64,000 bases of DNA from Polytrichum commune (taxonomy: Eukaryota > Streptophyta > Polytrichopsida > Polytrichales > Polytrichaceae), in the NCBI GenBank assembly GCA_950295325.1, contig OX485809.1:20784144-20848143 (forward strand), read 5' to 3'. Below the pieces are notes generated by a model. That model made no database searches. It was not told the origin of the DNA and worked only from the letters and a program-made list of their open reading frames with translations. Numbering within the stretch: position 1 is the stretch's first letter; each line of letters begins with the position of its first letter. The position numbers were made by a program, and so were the translations under genes. This document shows, in pieces, positions 1 through 10,772 of this stretch.

Positions 1-919
1 GAGAGGTTTGGTATTGCATATTTCAACCAAAGGGCTGGACTTATTTATTTAGTTCCCGAGTTTCTATACATGTTTTTTTGTGTGTGCATATCTCAAGCAA
101 AGATTTGGATTCAGGGAGCAAGCACGGTCAAGTATACGGAAAAAATGTTCTAGTATATTAAAACCATAATTCTTTTGGTCAAATGCTTAAAAGTAGTAGC
201 AAAATGTTGTTTGGATTTTTTTCTCATGGCATACCCTTTATTGTTGTGTTAGGTAATCAAATATGAAATTTGAAGATGTGATCTACAAAACTTATCATTA
301 AAAATACTGTTCAAAAGGTGATCGCTAAATTTGGTTTTGGACCTATATTTCATGACCTTAAATATTTTGAAGTTGGATTTTTTTGTATTCCTTGAATTCA
401 TTATAAGCTTGAGGGCAACATTACAAAAATGGTAGAAAACATCAATTTAATGTAATTTTATCATTTAAAAAAAACAATTAGACAATTACATCTTCAATGT
501 ACCTACTTGCACACAACTTGCACCATCTTCTAGAATATGTAGACTTTTCTTGAAATTTTCTATCAACATGAATTGCTTGGCTTTGTAGATCAATGTGTTT
601 TTCAAATGTCCTTCACAAAATTCAAGGTTAGTATGTAGTCTTGAATCACTTTCACTTAAACCTATACAAGGTAATGGAGTTGTGTGTTTACCGTGCTTGT
701 GCCGTTCACTATTTATTTTATACCCCAAGGTTCATTAGAGATTTCATGTTCATGTTTGAATGTAGGCTTGTGTGTACATACCCTAAACAAAAAGGATGTG
801 CACACAAAGGTTCTTCTTCTTCTTCAATAAATAAATAAAAATTGACACCGTGTAACGTATGTATTGTGTCCACTATCCAAAATAGGTGCACCTACTTTAG
901 GCCATCCTGACTATGTTAA
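1..919. other. Intergenic, no gene seen
   Basis: AT-rich sequence with no credible coding region on either strand. Short ORFs here lack family motifs. A small (TTC)n tract followed by (AATA)n lies near 809-838. Nothing else supportable was seen. Confidence 0.6.
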
Positions 920-1075
920 CATTTGAACCTAGACCAGGTTGATTTTTTAGAGCCCAAAGTCTAATTTTATTGTAAAATGTGTCTTTTGGATGCCCATTCT
1001 TAACATCAATCCTTGCCATATATTGCTCGAATATAGGTGTCCAATTAAGAAGAGTGACCACATATCACCTAGGAG
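920..1075 (+). repeat. R1 dispersed repeat, partial (3' part)
   Basis: This carries the right-hand landmarks of the R1 family: a 'GTTAACATTTGAACCTAGA' segment, then 'ATATAGGTGTCCAATTAAGA' followed by 'AGTGACCACAT'. The same order recurs near 40.0, 42.9 and 14.3 kb. The left part with the 'CACCCACTTCT' landmark is absent, so the copy is truncated or very diverged. Confidence 0.55.
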
Positions 1076-1334
1076 GGGGGAGGGGTCACATTCCCTTGTG
1101 AAGATAAGTACCACATGAAATATAAGGTTATTTCAAGGGGCTAGTATGAAACAATGTGCATATTCATGAGATATTCCATATATTTCTTAAATATGGAATA
1201 CAATAATTATATTTTGATAATGAATTTCCAATGCCTTAAAATTTCATAAGAATTATATCAATGTTTCAGCTTTGAAACATTAGATAAGACCTATCTTTTA
1301 TCCCACAAGTTTTCCTAGTGCAACGCCATTTACC

Positions 1335-1350
1335 CCCCCCCCCCCCCCCA
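1335..1350. repeat. Poly-C run
   Basis: An uninterrupted C homopolymer of about 16 bases. It is one of more than ten long G/C runs in the window. Confidence 0.9.
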
Positions 1351-1582
1351 CCGTGTCACATAAGGCCCACATAGCATTGCTTGGGCTAAAGCCCTAAAAA
1401 TGAGGATAATACCGATAACTACAAAGAGGCTATGAGCAACTTGGACATGTTGTGGGTAACCAAGAACCTTCTCTGTTGTCGGTCTAACTCTATAATCTAT
1501 TGGATTATATTATTTAGTTATATTCTTGGAGACAAAGGAAACAATATTTATTGTATTGCCAAAAACATACAAGGCCATTGGG

Positions 1583-1585
1583 ACA

Positions 1586-1646
<61 letters not shown>
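1583..1646. repeat. (AC)n followed by poly-A
   Basis: About 13 AC dinucleotides run directly into a poly-A tract of about 37 bases. Overlapping ORFs rich in Thr-His or Lys/Phe are artefacts of this tract. The poly-A could be the tail of a retroposed sequence, but no partner features support that. Confidence 0.95.
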
Positions 1647-1648
<2 letters not shown>

Positions 1649-1699
1649 ATAGAAATTTATCAGGTGCACCTGGTGGAACCACAAAGAGGGGTGAACCAC

Positions 1700-2190
1700 C
1701 TAACCATGGTTTCCTAAGCCAACATTGGGTGCCCAATTATTCCCCACGATTTTACTATTCGATCTATGATAGAGGAGGTCTTTTTCGCCCCACATAGCAT
1801 CAAACTTGGCAACAACATCATCATAGGTGGCCTCCCTCTTGGAGTCTTTGAGAGCTTTTTCCAAAACAATTCTAGCATAGTCAGGAAGGCCTTGCCAAAT
1901 CATACGCTTCACCTTACTAGCATCCCATCCGGTCTTATTTGAACGTGAAATCATTTCTCTCATCCAACCGATCCCCAACGCGATGTCTCTAAGGAGGAGC
2001 TAGATTCTAGAGTACTCACTAAGAAAAGGCCGGGACCTTCTTGAGAACGACCCATGATACCAACGAAAAGCTCTCCAAAGTCGATTGTGAGTAGATCGAA
2101 CTTTCATGGAGTTCACAACGCCAATCGCAAAGCCCTCCTCACAACTCTGCAACCCTAGAACATGTGTGCAAAACCACTTGGAACGTCTCA
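1700..2190 (-). pseudogene. Gag-like coding relic (possible LTR retroelement)
   Basis: The minus strand between 1978 and 1740 reads as a coherent peptide with the motif KVKRMIWQGLPDYARIVLEK and, further on, AMWGEKDLLYHRSNS. Weaker similarity continues upstream to about 2190. The same peptide pattern, with stops and frameshifts, is found on the plus strand near 12.8-13.1 kb (IWQG, then DLLYRWSNS). Part of the DLLYHRSNS segment also appears on the plus strand at 1440-1500. Recurrence at three places indicates a dispersed retroelement protein, and the size and composition resemble a gag capsid region. The gag assignment is an inference. No LTRs, primer-binding site or protease/RT were found nearby. 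Confidence 0.4.
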
Positions 2191-2199
2191 AGCATCGTC

Positions 2200-2830
2200 G
2201 TTTGTTGGCTTAGTTAGTCGATCATATATAGTTCAACATAACCGATTCACCCTTCGGCGGGGTTATCTGGTTCCCACCTCCCTGGCGACACACTCTAAAC
2301 TGGCCATTAACCTGTCCCAAAAACATCCAACGAAACAAAAACAAAAAAAACAAAAAGACCCACACACACACACACACATATCGTATGTGGGAGCCCGCGA
2401 TCATTGGGCCCTCAGGCCGGGCAATGCACTCGAGACTCGATCGTCTCTTCTCTTCTCTTCTCTCACTTCTGGTCCACCACAGGCAGTGACCTCGTCACAC
2501 TCGCCCACTGCCCCTGCCTGTTCCCCAAAGGCCAGCCCCTGCCCTTTCCTCCTTTGCTTTAAGGTAAAAATACCATAACCTGGTAACCACCCTCTAGCCG
2601 TGCACTAGACCGCCGCCATAATAGTGAAGTGCCATTTCTAAAACAGATCATGGCTCGGGCGGCAACTTCAATGCGTGTACGCTTAGTGTAGCCAATGGGA
2701 GTCAAGTGTTAATGTACTCATGAGGTAACTAATTTAGGCGATGTTATGTATGGAAATGCAGATTACCATGTACGGTGTAGGAAGAATCTAGTGAACGAGT
2801 AGGGGGTTGGACAACTTTCCACTTTGAAAA
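2200..2830. other. Intergenic with CA/CT-rich, locally GC-rich tract
   Basis: Contains a short (CA)n at about 2360-2380 and a (TCTTC)n tract at about 2437-2462 next to a locally GC-rich block. The composition looks promoter-like, but no adjoining gene could be found on either strand. Confidence 0.5.
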
Positions 2831-2836
2831 ATAGTA

Positions 2837-3153
2837 CTCCCTCTGTTTCAAAATAAAACCGTGGTTTCTATTTCAGTGCGGGATTAAGAACAGTGACTAG
2901 CTTTGAACCACAATGTGTTTTTTAACCAAAATTGGGAGCTGCCAAAAATTAGCAAGCTGGCACGGAGTATACAGTATTTACCGAGGCTACTGTAGCTTCT
3001 TAGATAAATATACCATATTTATTAGTAGGCCCAGCTGCACTGCCGTTGTTAGCCGTGAATGATAGGCATGAGTAGTGGTAATAACAAAACCATGGTTTTA
3101 TTCTGGCACGGAGTTTATGCAGAAACCATGGTTTTATTGTGAAACAGAGGGAG
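2837..3153. mobile_element. Stowaway-like MITE (Tc1/mariner-type)
   Basis: A 317-bp element with near-perfect terminal inverted repeats of about 31 bp. Both ends read CTCCCTCTGTTTCA..ATAAAACC (reverse complement at the right). The TA dinucleotide is present at both flanks (2835-2836 and 3154-3155). CTCCCTC termini with a TA duplication are the hallmark of Stowaway MITEs, which are mobilised by mariner-type transposases. An additional internal copy of the AAACCATGGTTTTATT terminus lies at about 3088-3104, suggesting an internal rearrangement. No coding capacity. Confidence 0.85.
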
Positions 3154-3154
3154 T

Positions 3155-3744
3155 AGCATTTTTTGTGTAGGGCAAAAAAATATGAAACAACTTGCATTCT
3201 TCATGAATCCTTCTCGTCTATCTTGGAAGATTATCTCATGATCGTCAAACCAGATCTTCAATGCGAATCACCTTATTTTCACGGGTTATGGTATTTCTAC
3301 CTTACTACCTTATTCTACCCGACTCCCGTGCGGTAATTAATCAAGTGAGCGAGCGAGCGAGCTAGCTTGCTTCGGCCCACGTTGACTCTATTTGAATACC
3401 CTCCCCCCCCTGAAGGCTTTGACCAAAAGGGCAATCGAAACCCTCGAGTGTCATGAGAGTCCATGATAGATAGCCTGTGCCTGATGAGTGAAGCTCTTGA
3501 TGAATGACCCCCCCCCCCCCCCTTTCCTTCTTCCGAAGGGCCTTTGACCGAATGTTGTTAAGGTGGACTCTTGGGGAAACGCCATGTGCCTGCTCTCTGT
3601 CAGTCGAGAGGCGGGCTATCATAAAGCTCTTGGGCCGTATATAACATCGATCTTTTATATATTAACATTGTGTTTCAATTGCAAGGTGAACTTGGGAAAT
3701 TGGGACAGGCCATGACTTTCCACTGGCTTTGACTCGTGTTCCGT
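3155..3744. other. Intergenic with two poly-C runs
   Basis: Holds a (GAGC)n tetranucleotide near 3347-3361 and poly-C runs at about 3403-3410 and 3508-3523. No coding region or RNA gene is apparent. Confidence 0.5.
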
Positions 3745-4082
3745 GGGTCTTAAACGGACACGTTTAGCTCTATCTGCACCCACTTCTCGTAGGATATGGA
3801 AACACGCGATTAGTGCCAGATGATTAGCGAAACCAAATCGTGCCAGTAGTAGCCATTGTTCTCGTATGTATGGAGCTCTTATGAATGGACTATCCATTGT
3901 AAACGTGACGATTCTTTTTCTTGTTGTATTAAAATGTAGGTAGGTTCCCCCTCCTCTCCCCCTCCCTCAATTGAGCATGTGATCCAATCTCTTCTAAGCA
4001 CGTGTCTATTTTTGGATTAGCAACTAACCGTAGACCACTCAAATATAGGTGTCCGTTTAGGACGAGTAGCCAAATTAGGCGT
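3745..4082 (+). repeat. R1 dispersed repeat, near full-length copy
   Basis: One of the best R1 copies. Landmarks in order: GTGGGTCTTAAACGG, then GCACCCACTTCTCGTAGGAT, then ATTAGTGCCAGATGATTAGC, then AAATCGTGCC, then GGAGCTCTTATGAATG, then a C-rich stretch, then ATTGAGC, then CACTCAAATATAGGTGTCCG, ending AGTAGCCAAATTAGG. The same order is seen at about 10.5, 14.8, 18.3, 19.7, 21.9 and 40.4 kb. No protein motif or terminal repeat was recognised, so the class of element is unknown. Confidence 0.8.
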
Positions 4083-5667
4083 CCTCACTTTGTTGACATG
4101 AAAATGGATGATGAGATGCAGTTGTAGTAGCCAAACATCCACCTTTTTAAGCCATGTTTGTGGGATGTAACCAATCAGTGTGTAGATGGAAACATGGAAG
4201 TTTTGGAGGAATTGTTATACTTGGTGGAAGCATTTCACTAGAATGAGGGACTTCTTATGTTAATGTGATTGGGGCTACCCTAATTTTTTCGTTCTTATTA
4301 CATTGTCACATATGTTGAAAAACAACAGTCACGTGAATATCAATTGTGTGGATTGGGGAGAGGAAAGCACCAAGTACTTGGGAATAGATTCATCTTCTTC
4401 GACCAATTTGAAATAGTGGACCCTCAATCATGTGATTTCATCTCATGATGGAGCTATAATTTAATTCTTGATGTGGACCACATAAAAGGCCGAGAGGAGA
4501 GTGGATGACAAGTTGCGATACTTACAAGATGTTCAACTACTCATGTCATGTATGATGCATCACCAGTGGAAGTACTAACTAACTTAAGCTTGATCTTCTG
4601 AAGTTGGTTGCCAACCATGATGGAGTCAGCTCCCCATGGCGATCAGTCCATATCCCAACCTTGCAAAATGTGGAATGGACAGCCAATCCGTCGAATTCCA
4701 CTGTATGACCAATTCGTGAGATTGCACCCGCCAATTAGTGCGAGCAGGATCAAAGAGCATGCATAATCAGAAAGATGACCCTCCAACAATTGCTCGGACC
4801 AAGAACACGTCAATTCCACGTATGACAACCTGGGTGATACATAAAGTGATACCATTACTACGACCGAATGAATGGTACGTGTCTGGATTCGAATGTACTT
4901 CATACTAGAGACACCGCAATTGAGTTCAAATTGTCTTTGTGTCTATGTAGTACATACCCCCAAAGTTTTGCCGAATTAGCTCCAACATGAAAAAGAACAT
5001 AAGAATTGATCAAGGTAATGAAAGCTTTGAGTTGGTTGAATTGGGAAGCAATGGTGGGGAGAGAATGAGGGCCTGAACAGAATTGACTGCAAAAATTCAT
5101 ATGGGGGTAAAGGTACAATTGGGTTGAAGCCTAGTGAAAGCATCAGCATAAGAGTAAACAGTCGAGTCGAATAGCACCTCCTGTAAATTCTAAATGGACA
5201 AGAAAGGTGAAATCCAATCGTCGTTGACAGAACGGAAACCACCCGTAACTCCCAAACAACAATTTCCACGTAGTCGGTAAGTATGGGCAAACAGAAAGCG
5301 AAACCTTTGTTCCACCTTCAAAACATCATATCTTAGTATAGTCAGCAAGGACCTGATCATCTACATTTTGATAGTATCTTTTCAGTGAACCTTTGCAAGA
5401 ATTTGAACCTGTGTTCAAGTTGCTTGTCAACCGGTGTCCACTACATCCTCCTAACTCATTCTCCCAATTAGACCTCCCGACGGCTTTTCATTTAAGCTCC
5501 TGATGATTTCTAAGTACAAAGAGATCAAAAATTCATGCACTAGGGTTTTCATCCTGGTGTTACAGATATACATTTATCATACAGACAGCTGCTAAGTAGT
5601 TAGACAGTGGTGAATTAGAATCCTATGCACAGAAAAGAATGCAGTACACCATAGCCAGCCAGCAGAC
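4083..5667. other. Intergenic, including 3' flank of ARM gene
   Basis: No convincing coding exons. The last few hundred bases (about 5667 downward) should contain the 3' UTR and polyadenylation region of the minus-strand ARM gene, but no unambiguous poly(A) signal could be assigned. Confidence 0.5.
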
Positions 5668-7699
5668 TCAGTAATGGATTGCATCAGTGCGACCTGAATC
5701 AGGGTTACAAGGATGCTCCCCCCATAGCTTGTGCAACACCTTAAGCAGCTGCGAAGCTTTCCTCTTGGCCCGGGTTGTACAGCCACTCTGTATGAGAAGA
5801 AGTAATTTGGTGGGAGCCCCCATTGCAACCGCTGTTTCCTGCATAGTGGACGAGTCACAGCAAATCGAGCTCAGGGTTCCTGCTGCGTACTCTGTCCCTC
5901 TGTCCGAAACTTTGAGTATGAGCTCCACAAGGATAGGAATAGCGAGCGCATGCTCGCTCACCGCCACTTTCCCGTCTTCAATCGTGGATAACAGCTCCAG
6001 TGTGGCTAGGGCTTTCTCTGCTGTGGCAGACCTTGCTCTCGGGAGCATCTCCAAAAGAGCGGCAACTACACCTGCTTCAACAGCTCTGCACATACATACA
6101 GGACCAGCCCCAGTGTTTATTAGGGCTCAGCTAGGTTCTCATCGTGATTGGAGAAGTTGCAGTTTGAACTTTGAAGTCTCAACTGTGCAGACCGGATGTC
6201 TTCTATACATCGTCAACACTCCAACGTAATTTCCATCGCGAACAGACTGCCCTCCCCTCGACGTTTCTTAGAGGGGACCGCACATTCGAACACATCCACC
6301 TCATTCTGATACGATTCGACAGGTTGTTTAGAAAGTTCTTGAACGATGTGCGTAATCTATTGCCGGCGGAAATTACGTTGGATAATGGCCATTGCATCTG
6401 GTCGGGTCCACGCAATGACCAGTATCTAGAACATAACTTCCACACTATGCAAGAGACACATGGCCTCCATGAACTTATAAACTACAGCATCTCCGACCTT
6501 TTGGAGTTTTAAAACCCTCGTGATAAGGATACATCTGAAATGCGGCCAGACAGACCTCAGTGCTTTCTGCTATTAACTCGTCATCACAACCTTAGCAACA
6601 GCAGACGAAGCTGAATAGAGCCACAATGAGCAAGAAAGAAGCAACTTGAGCCACCTTACCGGCGTCTGTTTTCTCGTAACAAGCACAATGCCAGCAAGGT
6701 CTTGGTGGCAAGTTTGGCGAGTTTCGGATGCTTCTCATCGCGTAGCAGCGCGACAATGGCCGCCATTACTTGTGGACTTCCACCCATGCTGGCCTTAAAG
6801 TTCTCAACCAACGATAGTTTTTCCAGGAGGAGGCAGGCATTCTCTCTTGCATCATCCCTTGTTCCCTTGATTAGGTACCACGTCACCACTGACAACATCT
6901 CCGGAGTAGCCATCAGTTGTGCCGTGGATTCGTCTTCCGAGAGCACAGTGAGCGCCGCAAGAGAGTCATCGTAGGTTCGAGAAGCTTCCTCCTGTTGATG
7001 TTCTTCGTCGACAGACTCGGAAGAAGTCGAAGTATCACATGAGCCTGTGTCCGTGCCAGCAGACAAATTGCTCGACACTAACAAGGTAATGAGCGAGGCC
7101 GCTACATCGGAGGTCCGAATAACACCATCCCCTTGATGATTAACGTGCTTGTGAAGGCAAGCTAAGCTTCGTTTTGTGCAATTGCCTGCTTTCACTTCCG
7201 CCACGAGCTCATCGAGGTCCGTCTGCCGCAAGTCCCACACCTCAGAGGTTACAGAGAACCGCCCGGCCTCTGATGGAGCATCCTGAATATGATTGACGGA
7301 GCACTCCATTCTGTCCGACGTCGACGTCGAGGCGGACGACGTCGTCCCGTCCCCCTCGCTAGTTGCGGTCGATGAGGCAGGCGAGCAAGGAGCCGGATGT
7401 CGATCATCCCGCAACGCTACTCCATCCTCGCCTTCGTACCTCTCCGACTCCACAGACGACGTTGCGCCTTCTTGCTCCACATTACTATTATTATTCTCCT
7501 CCTCCTCGTGCTCATGCTCGCGCTGCAGATTATCACAGTCACTCGCAGCCCACACGATAGCCGCCTTCCGTCCGAAATCTTGGATTCCCGGCGGCGTCCG
7601 CGGGCTCAACACCGAGCTGGCACAGTTGCCAAACATGCCACAAATAAACATTTGACCCCTCGCATGCTGCAATCGCGCATTCTGCTTCTGATTTCGCAT
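5668..7699 (-). CDS. ARM-repeat protein, PUB-like, no U-box seen
   Basis: Two exons on the minus strand: 7699-6660 and 6085-5668, joined by a GT-AG intron of 574 bp (donor CCG|GTAAGG, acceptor GTGCAG|A). The join restores the family motif ENRRRAVEAGVV and gives about 485 residues. The first in-frame ATG is at 7699; a second at 7651 is also possible. The N-terminal third is low-complexity, acidic and serine-rich. The C-terminal half is a run of armadillo helices (LAALTVLSEDES, ENACLLLEKLSLVENFK, AEKALATLELLSTIEDGK, EYAAGTLSSICCDS, AKRKASQLLKVLHKLW). This arrangement matches the ARM domain of plant PUB20-30-type E3 ligases and of ARM-only relatives that bind receptor kinases or ligase partners. 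No CPI...DPV U-box signature is present in the exons or in about 1.5 kb upstream. A missed upstream exon is possible. Function beyond protein-protein interaction is inference. Confidence 0.8.
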
Positions 7700-8388
7700 C
7701 CCTCCCAAGCCTCCCACACCTCCCAAAGTGCTCCAACACACTCGACAGAAGAACGGGGGAAAACAAGACTCCACGCCACAACTACAGCGCACTCGATCGA
7801 GAGACCGGCTGCAGAGCGCTTAGAAGACACAGCGGACGTCGGGAGCGCTGTACTTTTAGCTTGAAGCTTGAAGGCGACGCTTGGTGCAAGGTGTTCCAGT
7901 AGGCCCGCTCAGAAAGTCTTGAAAGAATGGCGCGTCAATACGGCCCTGGGGTTGGGGCTCTGCCTGCCTGCCTGTGCCCCGTCCCTGTGTGTGTGTTTCT
8001 GCGCAACCTCAGCACTGCTAATTTACTTACTTACTTGCTTGCTTACTTGCTTACTTGCTTGCTTGCTTACATTACTTACCGGCGAGACAGTGTGGAAGGT
8101 TGAGTCGGAGGGAGGTGGAGGAGTGGGAGTGGTAGTGGTAGTGGTGGTCGCAGGAGTAGGTGTGGCGCTGCAACAATCTGGTGCGAAGCGAGGCAAGGCT
8201 GCTCCTGCTGTGTGTCCGGCAGCGCCTGCACAGGAAGGAAGTTAAGTAGTCTGGGGCAGCCGACACGTGAAGCGGAATGGCAGCCTTCGTAGCATCCCAA
8301 GAAGAGGAGGAGGGAGGAAGGAGGGAAGCCAGCTCTAGAAAGCTAAGCTAGCTTGTTGTTTTTTATAATGAACTAATGAAACCACAAT
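7700..8388. promoter_or_regulatory. Probable upstream region of ARM gene, with repeats
   Basis: The region upstream of the ARM gene start is GC-richer than the surroundings. It contains a (CTTA/CTTG)n tract at 8023-8079 and a GGT/GTGGTA-rich tract at about 8110-8160. A promoter is expected here from position only. No TATA box could be assigned with confidence. Confidence 0.35.
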
Positions 8389-8891
8389 ACACTCTAAACT
8401 CCATAGTATCACATCCGTGGCAAGCAACCAAAGTGCACGTGATATTACGGAATTTTATAGTGTTGACATGGGTGCGTGATACTAGAGAAGTAGTGTAGCA
8501 TGTGACATTATGGAATGACACCACAAAGGAGATGTGAGAACGATTTGAATTCGTTTTCTCCCGTCATCTATGCTCGTGTGGTCCACTCCACTTGGCCTTC
8601 CCGGGTGATGTGACAGATGCATGCATCAACATTCAACAATTGACATAAGAGGAGGTGGAAGAAGAAGGAGGAGGTGGTGACACTCCACATGTTGACACAT
8701 GGTGCAATGTGAGGGTGTGGGTGTGGGTTGACTTCTTGGGTGGTTTGCATGAATGACAAATTTCGTGAGATAGGGGGAGAAATGTGACAATATGGAGTGA
8801 GATTTGAAGTACGAACATCCGTTCCCTAGGGTTTCGGGATATTAGAGAGTGTGTGACATTATGGGGGTTGATATTACGGAGTTTAGGGTGT
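8389..8891. mobile_element. MITE-like inverted-repeat element
   Basis: The ends are inverted repeats of about 23 bp: the left reads ACACTCTAAACTCCATAGTA and the right, reverse-complemented, reads ACACCCTAAACTCCGTAATA. The internal sequence is non-coding, with several 'GTGACATTATGG'-like repeats. Target-site duplication is not clear, so the superfamily is not assigned. Confidence 0.55.
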
Positions 8892-8929
8892 ACGTTCCAA
8901 GAAGTTAAGGGTTAGGGTCCTTAGGGTCA

Positions 8930-9190
8930 ATTGATCATAGGGGGTCCCAAGCAATGAACGGGGAGAACCAATCGCTAGTTGAAGTTACATAAGGACTTGT
9001 TGATTGTTTGAAAAATAGTTGGTTGAAGTTCAAGAGTTCAGGAAAATTACACATCGTTTTTAGAGAAAGTTATGGAATATGCCTCAAATTACTAAGGAAA
9101 TACCAAAACATTGCAACATGTAGTACCCGGTTGGACTTGGAAATACTAAGATTTTGACCGATCATGCCCAACAATCTCCACGGACGTTGA
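8930..9190 (+). repeat. Diverged single copy of the AACCGG (S1) repeat
   Basis: This aligns along its whole length to the 250-bp unit of the array at 24.2-25.2 kb. Shared parts include GTTGAAGTT, TCAGGAAAATTAC, GGAATATGCCTCAAAT, AACATGTAG..CCGG and TTTTGACCGATCATGCCCA. It is much more diverged than the array units, so it is an older copy. Confidence 0.65.
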
Positions 9191-9940
9191 TCCCGTCAAT
9201 GTAAACAAGTCCCGACATGGAGGTGAAGTCTCGACTTTTGAGAGCGTCAAGAGTCCATTAAAGCATGGTTAATACGAGATCTTGTCTATTTTATGCAAAG
9301 AGAAGTTTGGGACATTTGTTGTGAGTTGGGGTGTAGTCTTTTGCTTGATCCAACTCCCAACACAAGTTCCGAGCCGAGCCGAGCCTCCAAAAAGTGTTGC
9401 CATGTAGGCATCCATGTCATACTCGGGACGTGAGTTGGGACCCCATGTGAAATGGTAAGTTGCAGCTTCTATGCTCTCAATGGCTTGCACGGACTCACCT
9501 CAAGTGAATTAACAAAATATTAGATAGCATCTACGTACCTATAATGAGGATTTCACAAATTTTCATACTAGTGGAGTCTAGGTATTTGAAGAGATTTTGT
9601 TGTTTTTCGATGCCATTCTGATCTGTATACCACGCAAAAACCTTCACACCTAGGTATAATTACCCTATTTCCACTATGGCTTAGGATAGCATTGATCCAA
9701 ACGATAACTCTAGGGTACAATTATCCTCACCTTCAGGGAACCTTGAGATACCCACCAAATATCGAAATTCGATTGATAATAAATTTTGGACACCGACAAG
9801 AGAGATTCTTTGACACCATAATTGAATGATGTCGGTTATTGTTACCATGCATTCATGTATATAGCGGTCCAACATTGGCACACACCAAGCAACTACTCCC
9901 CGCATTTCGAAACCTTCTTACCACTTGGAGGAGGGATGCC
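9191..9940. other. Intergenic, no gene seen
   Basis: No motif-bearing ORF, inverted repeat or RNA gene was recognised. Confidence 0.5.
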
Positions 9941-10460
9941 AATTACATACCCGCCCTCACTTGTCATAACTCCATACCCGTGTGGCCACGCCCAGCCCGG
10001 AATCTCACTCGCCTCTTTGTACCAAGTACAAACTCAATCACTACTTGGCGGAGTGGGGAGTGCTTTGTATATTAATATACTTGGCAAAGTCTCTTCCGTA
10101 TTCCGATCAAAAAGAAATTCAAAGGTGGGGGTATCAATTACATACCCGCCCGCACTTGTCATAACTCGATACCCGGATGGCCACACCCGGCCGGGTATCT
10201 CACTCGCTTCTTGTCCTGAGTGCATACTCAATCACCACTTGGCGGAGGAGTGTAGAGTGGGGTTGTGGGGGTTGTACATACTTGGCAAAGACTCTTCCGT
10301 ACTCCAATCAAAAAGAAATTCAAAGGTGGGGGTATCGATTACATACCCGCTCGCACTTGTCATAACTCCATACCCGGATGGCCACACCTGGCCGGGTATC
10401 TCACTCGCTTCTTGTACTGAGTGCATACTCAGATGCCACTTGGCAGAGGAGTGGGGTTCT
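9941..10460 (+). repeat. Tandem repeat, period about 195-201 bp, 2.6 copies
   Basis: Three successive units begin with ATTACATACCCGC at about 9941, 10136 and 10337. Each contains CACTTGTCATAACTC, ATACCC..ATGGCCAC, CACTTGGC and GGCAAAG.CTCTTCCGTA. The ORF spanning all units (233 codons) is a by-product of the repeat, has no known motif, and its third unit is truncated. A diverged fourth relative lies at about 11350-11420. Confidence 0.85.
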
Positions 10461-10467
10461 TACATAC

Positions 10468-10764
10468 GGTGGATGGGTCTTAAACGGTTACTTTCTCCAA
10501 TTAGCCCACTTCTCCTAGGATAAGAAACAAACGATTAGTCTAGCAAGGTGGTTAGCATATCCAAATTGAAGCCGTAGCAATTTTCCTTACAGTTTTGAAC
10601 TTCATATGATGATCTTATTTTATTGTCAAAGTGAAGATCCACATGCTCATTAAATGGTCGTATAGGTACCCCCTCCCCTCCGTTCCGTTGACTATTGAGT
10701 CTAGAATGGTTATCGTATTTTAAACACATGGTCCAAATTCTTTCAAACACATGTCTTTTTTTAT
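10468..10764 (+). repeat. R1 repeat, left part (interrupted copy)
   Basis: Begins ATGGGTCTTAAACGGTTAC and continues through the R1 landmarks as far as ACACATGTC...ATATCCGCTC. There it is cut by the hAT-type MITE at 10773-11115. The right-hand part resumes after that element. Confidence 0.75.
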
Positions 10765-10772
10765 ATCCGCTC

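Noticed and set aside
1432-1797. ORFs spanning the (AC)n/poly-A tract on both strands
   Set aside because: Thr-His, Lys and Phe-Cys-Val runs come directly from the microsatellite. No conserved motif outside it.
5687-6229. 180-codon plus-strand ORF
   Set aside because: It is antisense to the second exon of the ARM gene, whose minus-strand frame carries clear armadillo helices and good splice sites.
7868-8245. 125-codon plus-strand ORF upstream of the ARM gene
   Set aside because: It is made largely of the CTTA/CTTG and GGT microsatellites; no motif.
9822-10523. 233-codon ORF as a gene
   Set aside because: Its peptide is a tandem repeat of the 195-201 bp units with no recognised motif. Listed as a repeat instead.
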